Shown piece after piece: positions 1 through 7,624 of a stretch of DNA of 64,000 nt. The notes below the pieces were generated by a model. It was not told the DNA's origin and did no database searches. It worked only from the letters and a program-made list of their open reading frames with translations. The stretch is from assembly GCA_937863385.1 (NCBI GenBank), contig CALMBW010000018.1:62001-126000 (forward strand), given 5' to 3'. The stretch's first letter is position 1; every line of letters starts with the position of its first letter. Source of the DNA: an uncultured Actinomycetes bacterium (GTDB lineage Bacteria; Actinomycetota; CADDZG01; WHSQ01). Both the position numbers and the translations under genes were made by a program.

Positions 1-921
1 CAGGTCCCCGATCGCCGGGGCGCTGCGGCCTCGTAGTAGCTCGGCCATGTCCGGGTTCCTCTTCTGCGGCATCATGCTCGACCCGGTGGACCACCCGTCG
101 CTGAACCTAGCGAACCCGAACTCAGAAGAGGTCCACAAGACCATCTCCTCTGCGAGGCGCGACAGGTGCACCCCGCACATCGCACACGCATAGATGAGGT
201 CCGCCACGAAGTCTCTATCGGAAACGGCATCCATCGCGTTGTCGAAGGTTGACGCGAACCCCAGTTCCTCGGCAGGGACGGAGGGGTCGAGGTTCAACGT
301 GTTGCCCGCAAGTGCGCCGGCCCCCAAGGTGCTCACGTCTGCGGCTGCCCCTGCCGCCTGGAACCTGATCACGTCTCGCTGGAGAGCAAAGCCATGAGCA
401 CAGAGGTGGAAGGCCAAAGACACGGGCTGCGCTCGCTGCAGGTGCGTGTATCCCGGCATTACGGAATCCAGATGGTTGTCGGCGACGTCGCAGAGTGCTT
501 CGACAAGAGTTCGCGCCGATCCGACCAGTCGGCGGGCTCGCTCTTTGCACCAGAGGCGCAGATCCGTGGCAACGAGGTCGTTGCGACTCCGGCCTGCGTG
601 GATGCGTGCCCCCGTTTCTCCGAGTTGATCGGTCAGGAAGCGCTCCACGAAACTATGGACGTCTTCGTCCCCTTCAGGGGAGACGACACCGAGATGGAAT
701 TGAGACAGTAGGGCCTGGCATACGTCATCGATCGCCCATAGCGCTTCTTCTTCCAGAAGCCCGGCCGCCACCAACGCCCTCGCGTGGGCGCGGGTGCTGG
801 CCACGTCGCTGTCGAGGAGCCTGATATCTATCCCGATGGACGCGCTCTGACGCATCATCTCGGGATCCGGTCCGGACGAGAAGCGCCCGCCCCACAGCAT
901 CTCGCCGCCTTGCTCTGTCAT
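1..921 (-). CDS. argH: Argininosuccinate lyase, 3' end cut by window edge
   Basis: Last step of arginine synthesis: splits argininosuccinate into arginine and fumarate in the cytoplasm. The frame is open from an ATG at 921 to base 1, giving 307 codons of a roughly 460-residue enzyme; the rest lies outside the window. Near the cut end it carries the fumarase/lyase superfamily signature GSSMMPQKRNPD (codons around bases 30-70), the flexible loop with the catalytic serine. Earlier motifs such as SRNDLVATDLRLW also fit ArgH. It starts 9 bp after the argG stop and is the distal gene of the arg operon. The start follows from that spacing and from an N-terminus (LWGGRF) typical of the family. Confidence 0.95.
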   Translation of the reverse strand, partial: MTEQGGEMLWGGRFSSGPDPEMMRQSASIGIDIRLLDSDVASTRAHARALVAAGLLEEEALWAIDDVCQALLSQFHLGVVSPEGDEDVHSFVERFLTDQLGETGARIHAGRSRNDLVATDLRLWCKERARRLVGSARTLVEALCDVADNHLDSVMPGYTHLQRAQPVSLAFHLCAHGFALQRDVIRFQAAGAAADVSTLGAGALAGNTLNLDPSVPAEELGFASTFDNAMDAVSDRDFVADLIYACAMCGVHLSRLAEEMVLWTSSEFGFARFSDGWSTGSSMMPQKRNPDMAELLRGRSAPAIGDL

Positions 922-930
922 GTGTCCAAA

Positions 931-2118
931 CTAGCGCCGTCTGCGCGCCTTCGCCCACTGAGTTGCGGGCATGCCCCACAACTTGATGAAGCCGGCGGCA
1001 TCGCTGTGGTCGAACTGATCGCCATCGTCGTACGTGGCAAGTCCCCTGTCGTAGAGACCTGTGGCCGACCTGCGACCGACGGGCAGGCAGCCGCCGGCGG
1101 TGAAGCGCAGACGGACCTCGCCGGTGACATAGTCCTGAGTGGAGGCGGCGAAAGCATCGAAAGCTTCACGGAGCGGCGAGAACCACAGCCCTTCGTAAAC
1201 GAGCTCGGACCACTTCGCATCGATGGCGCGCTTCTCGCGTGCAACCGACCTCTCGAGTGTGAGGTCCTCAAGATCTCTGTGCGCATCGATCAACGCCAAG
1301 GCCGCAGGTGCCTCGTAGATCTCTCTTGATTTGATACCAACCAGCCGGTCTTCGACCAGATCGACCCTCCCGTACCCGTAAGACCCCGCGATCTTGCCGA
1401 GCACGGCGATCACCTGGATCGGTGTCAGCGCCTCTCCATCGATGCCGGACGGCACGCCAGCTTCGAAACTGACCACGACATCGCGGTATCCGTCGGCTGT
1501 TTTCAGGTCGGTAAGCTCGTAGATGTCGTCGGGTGGACTCTCCCAAGGATCTTCGAGGATCCCGCACTCGATGCTGCGGCCCCAAAGGTTCTCGTCGATC
1601 GAGTAAGGCGATGATCTCGTCGTCGTCACCGGCAGAGAGCGCTCCTCCGCGTAGGCGATCGTCTGCTCGCGACTCATCCCCCAGTCACGCACCGGCGCGA
1701 GCACTTCTAGATCCGGAGCAAGCGCCTTCAACGACACTTCGAACCGAACCTGGTCGTTGCCCTTGCCGGTGCAGCCATGGGCAACCGCGTCCGCGCCGGT
1801 CTCTTCAGCGACCGCGACGAGGATCTCGGAGATCAGGGGCCGCGAGAGGGCCGAAACGAGTGGGTACCGTCCTTGGTACAACGCGTTCATCCTCAGGGCC
1901 GGCAGCGCGTACCTGTCGACGTAGTCTTGCTTCGCTTCGACGAGCCGAGCATCCACAGCCCCAAGGGGTGCAGCCCGATCCACTGCCGCCTGCAGGTCGC
2001 CGGGCTGCCCGACGTCGACCGCCACGGCCACGACTTCCCACCCTTGCTCGTTCAACCACGGGATCGCCACCGATGTATCGAGCCCTCCCGAGTAGGCCAG
2101 CACGACCTTCTTGCTCAC
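931..2118 (-). CDS. argG: Argininosuccinate synthase
   Basis: ATP-dependent condensation of citrulline and aspartate to argininosuccinate, the penultimate arginine step. The 395-residue product has the normal family length and the N-terminal P-loop AYSGGLDTSVA of the adenine nucleotide alpha-hydrolase fold. I place the start at the GTG at 2118, not further upstream, because a strong ribosome site (GGAGGTG) sits 5-6 bases before it and the GTG overlaps the argR stop as GTGA. The C-terminus is Arg/Lys rich (KARRRR). It is the sixth gene of the arg operon and is followed 9 bp later by argH. Confidence 0.95.
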   Translation of the reverse strand: MSKKVVLAYSGGLDTSVAIPWLNEQGWEVVAVAVDVGQPGDLQAAVDRAAPLGAVDARLVEAKQDYVDRYALPALRMNALYQGRYPLVSALSRPLISEILVAVAEETGADAVAHGCTGKGNDQVRFEVSLKALAPDLEVLAPVRDWGMSREQTIAYAEERSLPVTTTRSSPYSIDENLWGRSIECGILEDPWESPPDDIYELTDLKTADGYRDVVVSFEAGVPSGIDGEALTPIQVIAVLGKIAGSYGYGRVDLVEDRLVGIKSREIYEAPAALALIDAHRDLEDLTLERSVAREKRAIDAKWSELVYEGLWFSPLREAFDAFAASTQDYVTGEVRLRFTAGGCLPVGRRSATGLYDRGLATYDDGDQFDHSDAAGFIKLWGMPATQWAKARRRR

Positions 2119-2594
2119 GACGCCACCTCCGTATCTTTCGCTTTGGCGAGCCAATCAGCGACAAGCTGGGCCGCGCTGTCAGATGATCCGGTCGCCACGA
2201 AGATCGTGTCGTCACCGGCTACCGTGCCCACAACTTCTTTCGATGCGGCGATATCTATCGCCCTTGCTACTGCCGATGCATGTCCGGGCGCGGTGTGAAC
2301 CACCACAAGATTCCCTGCTTGTGCGATCTCGAGGGCAAACTCGGCGAGATTGCGCTCAAGGTTGCGTGCCACGAGATCTCCACCGGTGGATCGAGGGATG
2401 TCATCGGGCAACGCATAGACAACCTTGCCGGAAAGACGGACCTTTGTAGCACCGAGTTCACGAAGATCTCGGGAGACGGTGGCTTGAGTGACGTCATGGC
2501 CGAGTTGCTCTAGTGCAGCGACGATCTCAAGCTGGCTCGAAGCGGTCCCCGAATGCAGGATCCGCATCAGGTCGCGCCTTCGGGCTGATCTCAT
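2115..2594 (-). CDS. argR: Arginine repressor ArgR
   Basis: Arginine-responsive transcription factor, 159 residues, the usual size. The N-terminal winged helix-turn-helix (about residues 10-60) includes VTQATVSRDLRELG, the classic ArgR DNA-recognition helix. The C-terminal half ends with GTVAGDDTIFVA, the arginine-binding and hexamerisation motif. The start is set at the ATG at 2594, which overlaps the argD stop as ATGA; a GTG 24 bases upstream is possible. It lies inside the operon it presumably controls, and candidate ArgR boxes are at 6711-6745. In many actinobacteria argF lies between argD and argR; here the two genes overlap directly, so argF is not in this operon. Confidence 0.95.
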   Translation of the reverse strand: MRSARRRDLMRILHSGTASSQLEIVAALEQLGHDVTQATVSRDLRELGATKVRLSGKVVYALPDDIPRSTGGDLVARNLERNLAEFALEIAQAGNLVVVHTAPGHASAVARAIDIAASKEVVGTVAGDDTIFVATGSSDSAAQLVADWLAKAKDTEVAS

Positions 2595-3757
2595 GAGCCG
2601 GACGTGATGGACGTCCACACCTCCCCTAAAGTCTGGGTAGCTCGATCGATCTGTTCGTCGGTGATGGCCAAGGGGGGCAGCAGCCGTAGAACATCGGCGC
2701 TGGTGTTGTTGAGGACCACGCCTTTGTCGAGTGCCCGCGCTACGACCTCTGCAGCGTGCTCCGAGGGCAACTGGATCCCGATCATCGCCCCACGGCCCCT
2801 GATCTCTATGGCTTCCGGAAATGCCAGGGTCAGCTTCTCGCCGAGACGTTCACCTATAGCTAGGGAACGTTCGATGAGTCCTTCCTTCTCGATGACGTCT
2901 AGAACCGCGAGCGCGGCTGCAGACTGGACCGGTCCCCCTCCGAAGGTGGAGCCGTGATCGCCCAGCTCGAAACCTGCTGCTACCGGGGGCCGCGCGAGGC
3001 ACGCTCCCATGGGGAGTCCCCCCGCCATGGCCTTCGCGATACAGACGATGTCTGGCGTCACGCCATCGTACTCGTGCGCGAAGAAGGTGCCGGTTCGCCC
3101 ATAGCCCGTTTGCACCTCATCGACGATGAGAAACGCTTCGTTGGCCCGACACATCTTTTCGACCGCTTTGAGGTATCCGCTCGGAGGGACGATGACACCG
3201 TTCTCTCCCTGGATCGGTTCTAGCAGAACGGCGATCACATCCCCTTCGGCAAAGATCGCTTCGACCGCGGCAGGATCCCCGAATGGCACGTGCACGACAC
3301 CGGGCACCAAAGGAGCAAAGGGGGCCTGCTTCGGCGGCTGACCCGTCAGCGAGAGGGCACCGAAGGTGCGCCCATGGAAACCTCCGTTCGCTGCGATCAC
3401 ACGTCCCGACCCCTTGACGCGCCGCGCCAGCTTGAAAGCGCATTCGATAGCCTCAGCCCCGGAGTTGCAGAAGAACGCCTGCATCCCGGTAAGGACATGG
3501 AGCCGCTCGGCTAGCTCGAGCGCCGGCCGCGTGTAATAGAGATTCGAGACATGCAGCAGGCGGTGAGCCTGGGTAGCGATGGCATCCACCACATGGGGAT
3601 GTGAATGCCCAACTGTAGCTACACCAAGCCCTGCGACCAAGTCGATGTAGGACTTCCCCGAATCATCGAAAAGCTCCGCTCCGGTGCCGGATACGAACTC
3701 GACGGGCATCCGCTTGTAGGTCTCCATCAGGCCGACGGGCACGCCTAGACCGTTCAT
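2591..3757 (-). CDS. argD: Acetylornithine aminotransferase
   Basis: PLP-dependent class III aminotransferase that turns N-acetylglutamate semialdehyde into N-acetylornithine. The product has 388 residues, normal length. Visible motifs are FFCNSGAEAIECAFKLAR (PLP phosphate loop), FLIVDEVQTGYGRTG (Asp contacting the pyridine nitrogen) and IAKAMAGGLPMG with the Schiff-base lysine. The ATG at 3757 overlaps the argB stop by 4 bp and its own stop overlaps argR by 4 bp, so it is translationally coupled on both sides. Class III enzymes cross-react in annotation (ornithine or succinylornithine aminotransferase), but the operon makes ArgD clear. Confidence 0.95.
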   Translation of the reverse strand: MNGLGVPVGLMETYKRMPVEFVSGTGAELFDDSGKSYIDLVAGLGVATVGHSHPHVVDAIATQAHRLLHVSNLYYTRPALELAERLHVLTGMQAFFCNSGAEAIECAFKLARRVKGSGRVIAANGGFHGRTFGALSLTGQPPKQAPFAPLVPGVVHVPFGDPAAVEAIFAEGDVIAVLLEPIQGENGVIVPPSGYLKAVEKMCRANEAFLIVDEVQTGYGRTGTFFAHEYDGVTPDIVCIAKAMAGGLPMGACLARPPVAAGFELGDHGSTFGGGPVQSAAALAVLDVIEKEGLIERSLAIGERLGEKLTLAFPEAIEIRGRGAMIGIQLPSEHAAEVVARALDKGVVLNNTSADVLRLLPPLAITDEQIDRATQTLGEVWTSITSGS

Positions 3758-4617
3758 GGCAGGACCTGCGTTCCGATACCGCGATCCGTGAACACCTCAA
3801 GGAGCAGAGCGTGCGGGATACGGCCGTCGAGGATGTGCACCTTACCGACGCCCGTGTGCAACGCAACGAGAGCCGACCGGGCTTTCGGTTGCATCCCTTC
3901 GGAAAGCGACGGAAGCATCCGATCGAGCTCGTTCGCTTTCAACTCCGAGACAAGTGAGCCTTTATCACCGAAGTCCTTGTATAGACCTTCAACATTGGTC
4001 AGGTAAACGAGCTTGGTCGCGTTCACACTTGCGGCAACCGCCCCGGCCACCTCATCGGCATTGATGTTCAGAGGGTGTTCACCGTCGTAACCGACCGACG
4101 CGAGGACCGGCGTGTAGCCACCATCCAACAGCGTCGCAAGCAACTCGCCGTTCACACTTTCGATCTGGCCCACCCAACCGATATCCTCACCCTGAGGTCC
4201 AACGGTCTTGGTCGCTGCCAGGATGCTGTCGTCGATCCCCGACAAGCCAACGGCACGGAGCCCAGATGAGCTCAACCGAGCTACAAGATCGGGGTTGATG
4301 GTTCCTACCAGAACGCCGCGCACGATCGACATCGCCTCTGGCTCGGTGATGCGTAGCCCGCCAACGAAGCGTGCTTCGAAACCCGCTTGCTTCATCGCAA
4401 CCGACACCTGGGGCCCGCCACCGTGAACGATGACGATCCGTATCCCAACGAGCGACATGAGAGCCAGGTCATCCGCGACGATCGACGCATGCTCTGGGTC
4501 CTCCAGGGCAGCTCCTCCGATCTTCACAACAACCGTTTGTCCCCGGTAGGTGCGGATGTAGGGCAGCGCCTCGATCAGGACACGAGCCTTGTCTTCAGCT
4601 TGAGCTTGGGTGGTCAC
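3754..4617 (-). CDS. argB: Acetylglutamate kinase
   Basis: Phosphorylates N-acetylglutamate, the second step of ornithine synthesis and, in many bacteria with ArgJ, the arginine feedback point. The 287-residue product has the amino-acid-kinase fold motifs VVKIGGAAL near the N-terminus and IVIVHGGGPQVSVAMKQAG for nucleotide and substrate binding. An N-terminal extension of about 25 residues before VVKIGG resembles the extra helix seen in arginine-sensitive hexameric enzymes, so feedback inhibition is plausible (inference). The GTG start at 4617 overlaps the argJ stop as GTGA. Confidence 0.95.
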   Translation of the reverse strand: MTTQAQAEDKARVLIEALPYIRTYRGQTVVVKIGGAALEDPEHASIVADDLALMSLVGIRIVIVHGGGPQVSVAMKQAGFEARFVGGLRITEPEAMSIVRGVLVGTINPDLVARLSSSGLRAVGLSGIDDSILAATKTVGPQGEDIGWVGQIESVNGELLATLLDGGYTPVLASVGYDGEHPLNINADEVAGAVAASVNATKLVYLTNVEGLYKDFGDKGSLVSELKANELDRMLPSLSEGMQPKARSALVALHTGVGKVHILDGRIPHALLLEVFTDRGIGTQVLP

Positions 4618-5753
4618 GTTGTGATCTCCGAGTTAAATCTCACATAGTCGGTGGTTAGATCTGCCGCCAGCACCTGAGCGTGTCCCGGCCCGTCACCGAC
4701 CACGCACACCAGTGAGAATTCATCGAAGGACATCACCTTGGCCGCGATCTCTGTTCGCCCCACGGGCTCACCACGCAAGAACATCAGTTCCGAGCCGATC
4801 GATACCTCGACGTCGCCCATCTCCAATCTGCGGTCACACGACCCCATGGCAGACAAGACGCGACCCCAGTTGGGATCCTCGCCCGCAACGGCGCAACGCC
4901 ATAGATCAGAAGCTGCGACCGCCTTCCCCAGCGCAACGGCGGCCGCTGTGTCGGCGGCCCCCCGTACCTCGATCCGCATGAGCTTCGTGCCACCCTCGGC
5001 ATCACGAACGATCTGCTCTGCAAGCGACGCACACACCTCATCGAGAGCCCCCTCGAGCCGGCTGAGGTCCCCGTCGGTACGCCCGGTCGAGAAACACATG
5101 ACCGAATCGTTCGTGCTCTCGCATGCATCAACGGAGATCCTGTTGAAACTCGCATCGACCGCCTCAGCCAATAGGGTCTGCAACCGGTCCTGGGGGCAGG
5201 CAACGTCGGTCACTATGAAGGCCAACATGGTTGCCATGTTCGGAGCGATCATCGCGGCTCCCTTTGCGACGCCAAGAACGGTCCCCTCACCCATGCCGGC
5301 CATCGCGAGTTTCGGATAGGTGTCCGTCGTCATCAGAGAGCGAGCGAAAGGCTCGGGGTCATCGGAGAGGTTCGCCTTCATGCCGCCGAGGTTCCCAACG
5401 ATCTTATCGATGGGGAGCTTGACCCCTATCGGACCGGTTGACGCCACGACGACATCGTCGGGAGAGCACCCAAGGATCGCAGCTATCGCCGTTGATTCTT
5501 CTTGAACGGCCGCGACCCCGTCGCGGCCCGTGCAGGCATTGGCGTTGCCGCTGTTGGCTACGAGTGCCCTGATGTCCCTGCCGATGCGGCTACGACTCCA
5601 GATAACCGGCGCCGCAGCCGCAGCGTTCGTCGTGAAGACGCCGGCGTAGGTGGCCGGAGCATCGAAGACCATCAATCCCAGGTCTGCACCTTCGCTCTTG
5701 ATCCCGCTCGCAGTAGCTGCGGACGAGACGCCCTGCGGCCACTTCACGGCCAC
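4614..5753 (-). CDS. argJ: Bifunctional ornithine acetyltransferase / N-acetylglutamate synthase
   Basis: Transfers the acetyl group from N-acetylornithine to glutamate, recycling it, so the organism uses the cyclic ornithine pathway. The 379-residue proenzyme contains KGAAMIAPNMATMLAFIVTD, where self-cleavage between Ala and Thr frees the catalytic N-terminal threonine of the beta chain. ALVANSGNANACTG near residue 70 is the oxyanion-hole region. The start overlaps the argC 3' end by 10 bp. Whether it is mono- or bifunctional (acetyl-CoA use) cannot be told from sequence alone. Confidence 0.95.
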   Translation of the reverse strand: MAVKWPQGVSSAATASGIKSEGADLGLMVFDAPATYAGVFTTNAAAAAPVIWSRSRIGRDIRALVANSGNANACTGRDGVAAVQEESTAIAAILGCSPDDVVVASTGPIGVKLPIDKIVGNLGGMKANLSDDPEPFARSLMTTDTYPKLAMAGMGEGTVLGVAKGAAMIAPNMATMLAFIVTDVACPQDRLQTLLAEAVDASFNRISVDACESTNDSVMCFSTGRTDGDLSRLEGALDEVCASLAEQIVRDAEGGTKLMRIEVRGAADTAAAVALGKAVAASDLWRCAVAGEDPNWGRVLSAMGSCDRRLEMGDVEVSIGSELMFLRGEPVGRTEIAAKVMSFDEFSLVCVVGDGPGHAQVLAADLTTDYVRFNSEITT

Positions 5754-6709
5754 AGGCCCGTAGGCGTCAGTCCGGTGCCTTCATCCAGACCCAAGCACAG
5801 GTTCATGTTCTGGATCGCTTGACCGGCGGCTCCCTTGCCGAGGTTGTCGATGGCTGCAGAGCAGATGAGCCACCCCGATCCCATATCGACGCGGGCGGAA
5901 ACCAAGGCCGAATTGGATCCTGCTACAGCCTTGACCGATGGCCACCCATCTATGGGTGAAACGAACCGCTCGGACGCGTACGCGTCCTTCAAGATCCCCA
6001 TGGCAGTCGCGTCGTCGAGCTCGGTGGCAAGCCGGGCCCGGGCAGTTACCAGCAACCCCCTTGCAAGCGGCACCAGGTGCGGCGTGAAACTGAGGCTCAC
6101 GTCCGTCCCACTAAAGGCAGCCAGCCCCTTCTTCATCTCGGTGACGTGACGATGCGCGGTGGTTCCGTAGGCGGTCGCGTCGCCGTGCAACCCTGCGAAG
6201 CTCAAGTGGTCGGCCCCGGAGCGACCCGCTCCGGAAACTCCTGACATAGCATCGACGATCACCTCCTCGCCGATCGATCTCGCCCTGAAGAACGGCACGA
6301 GGCAGAGCAGGGTGGCGGTTGGGTAACACCCCGGGTTGGCTATCCGAGGGGCCGGGAGACTGCCCCTTGCGAACTCTGTCAACCCATAGACCCAATCCGG
6401 ATCGGCTCGATGATCACCCGAGAGATCGATGACGGTGCCCGCGTCGATGTCGTCTGTCATCTGCGAAAGAGCGCCGGTGGGCAGGCACGAGAAGACGACA
6501 TCGGCGCCGACCGCCACGACCTCTGCCGCAGGAACCAGCGACAGGTCCCCGCTATCACGCAGGTGCGGGTGCAGCTCCCCAACCGTCCGCCCGGCGTGTC
6601 GCTCTGCCGAGGCGGCCACAACGTCCACGTTGGGGTGCGATCCCAAAAGGCGGAGGATCTCTCCCCCGCTGTATCCAGATGCACCGAGAACTGCGATCGA
6701 ATGGCCCAT
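5744..6709 (-). CDS. argC: N-acetyl-gamma-glutamyl-phosphate reductase
   Basis: NADPH-dependent reduction of N-acetylglutamyl phosphate to the semialdehyde. The 321-residue product has the Rossmann start VLGASGYSGGEILRLL and the active-site cysteine in ANPGCYPTATLL. It is the first gene of the operon. A stop codon (TAG) lies only nine bases before the ATG at 6709 in the same frame, so no earlier start is possible, and there is no Shine-Dalgarno sequence between the operator palindromes and the ATG. A leaderless mRNA starting at or next to this ATG is the simplest reading. Confidence 0.95.
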   Translation of the reverse strand: MGHSIAVLGASGYSGGEILRLLGSHPNVDVVAASAERHAGRTVGELHPHLRDSGDLSLVPAAEVVAVGADVVFSCLPTGALSQMTDDIDAGTVIDLSGDHRADPDWVYGLTEFARGSLPAPRIANPGCYPTATLLCLVPFFRARSIGEEVIVDAMSGVSGAGRSGADHLSFAGLHGDATAYGTTAHRHVTEMKKGLAAFSGTDVSLSFTPHLVPLARGLLVTARARLATELDDATAMGILKDAYASERFVSPIDGWPSVKAVAGSNSALVSARVDMGSGWLICSAAIDNLGKGAAGQAIQNMNLCLGLDEGTGLTPTGLWP

Positions 6710-6710
6710 T

Positions 6711-6745
6711 GATGCATTCTATACAACTTTTTGTATCTTCATGCA
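6711..6745 (-). promoter_or_regulatory. Tandem ArgR boxes overlapping the argC promoter
   Basis: Two adjoining palindromic half-site pairs lie directly before argC: TGCAT-N3-ATACA, then TGTAT-N4-ATGCA, themselves arranged as a larger inverted repeat around ATACAACTTTTTGTAT. Two ARG boxes a few bases apart is the known operator layout for hexameric ArgR. Read on the minus strand, a TAGAAT hexamer ends six bases before the ATG, the spacing expected for a -10 element of a leaderless transcript. ArgR binding here would cover the promoter. The function is inferred; the repeats are plain in the sequence. Confidence 0.75.
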
Positions 6746-6838
6746 CCGAACCTGGGGGCCCTTTGGTTCAAGCAACTAGACATTTCTGCCGATACCTGTA
6801 AAGACCTGGTTCGGACGGGATCGAGGGCTTAGGAACGG

Positions 6839-7624
6839 ATGACCGCCACATCGACTATCCGGCGTCTTCTGCCGGTGCTTGCCATGCTTATGGCGATCGG
6901 TCTTCTAAGCGCGCCTCCAGCTCAGGCTCAGCTCAATGTCCCTTCCGTCGATGACGCCCTCGATCAGGTCGAAGGAGGTGTCGCCGGCGATGCAACGGGC
7001 GCCGTAGGCGAGGTGGGAGACGCGGTTGATGACACCATCGATGATGTCACGGGGGATGCTGGCGATGCAGTAGACGAGGCGGGCGAGACCGTTGGGGGTA
7101 CCGTCGGCGGCGACACGGGTGGAACCGTTACCGACACGACCGGCGGGGTCTCCGACACGATCACAAGCGAAGGCGACAGGGCAGGAGACACGGCGGGCGG
7201 CGCGGTTGGTTCGATCGAGGACGGGATCGATGGGGTCACCGGCGGCAACGAAGGTCCAGGCGAGGCCGGGGGTTCAGAGGGAACCACAGGAAACGGCCCC
7301 GGTTCGGGCGGTTCGGCTGGCTCCCCCACGGTGGTTGAAAGCTCGGGGCCGGCTTCCGCTGAAGCAGGCGGGGTCGCAGATGATCCAAGCTCGATCGGAA
7401 CCATCCCAGATGATCCCAAAGAGCTGGCGACCACGGCCAGCACGGGCGCCCTTTCGGGAGTTGCCGGCGCTTTGGTCGACTCCGCTCGGCGCTTCGCCTT
7501 TCCTCTTCTGCTGTCATTGGCGGTCGGCGTGTTCCTTGCGCTTCAGAACCGGTGGGATCGCAAGGACCCGAAACTCGCCCGAGCCTTCGTCGATCGTTCC
7601 GACGACTTTCTGAGCTTCTCGTGA
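6839..7624 (+). CDS. Secreted acidic Gly/Asp/Thr-rich protein with C-terminal membrane anchor
   Basis: I do not recognise a family. The 261-residue product starts with a clear signal peptide (RRLLPVLAMLMAIGLLSAPPAQAQ, charged then hydrophobic, with an AQA cleavage site near residue 30; quoted piecewise). Residues about 35-170 are low-complexity and strongly acidic, built from imperfect units such as VGEVGDAVDD, IDDVTGDAGD and VGGTVGGDTGG, resembling linker or calcium-binding surface segments. Near residue 215 a hydrophobic stretch (FPLLLSLAVGVFLAL) followed by basic residues would hold it in the membrane with a short cytoplasmic tail. The stop overlaps the start of the following diguanylate cyclase as GTGA, so the two are translationally coupled and probably act together. 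Confidence 0.75.
   Translation: MTATSTIRRLLPVLAMLMAIGLLSAPPAQAQLNVPSVDDALDQVEGGVAGDATGAVGEVGDAVDDTIDDVTGDAGDAVDEAGETVGGTVGGDTGGTVTDTTGGVSDTITSEGDRAGDTAGGAVGSIEDGIDGVTGGNEGPGEAGGSEGTTGNGPGSGGSAGSPTVVESSGPASAEAGGVADDPSSIGTIPDDPKELATTASTGALSGVAGALVDSARRFAFPLLLSLAVGVFLALQNRWDRKDPKLARAFVDRSDDFLSFS

Noticed and set aside
4738-5319. A 193-codon plus-strand frame antisense to argJ
   Set aside because: Shadow of argJ, Ser/Arg-rich with no start signal.
6964-7443. A 159-codon open frame on the minus strand over the secreted acidic protein
   Set aside because: It is the antisense shadow of the Gly/Asp low-complexity gene: its Pro/Ser/Thr-rich product mirrors the codon repeats and it has no ribosome site.
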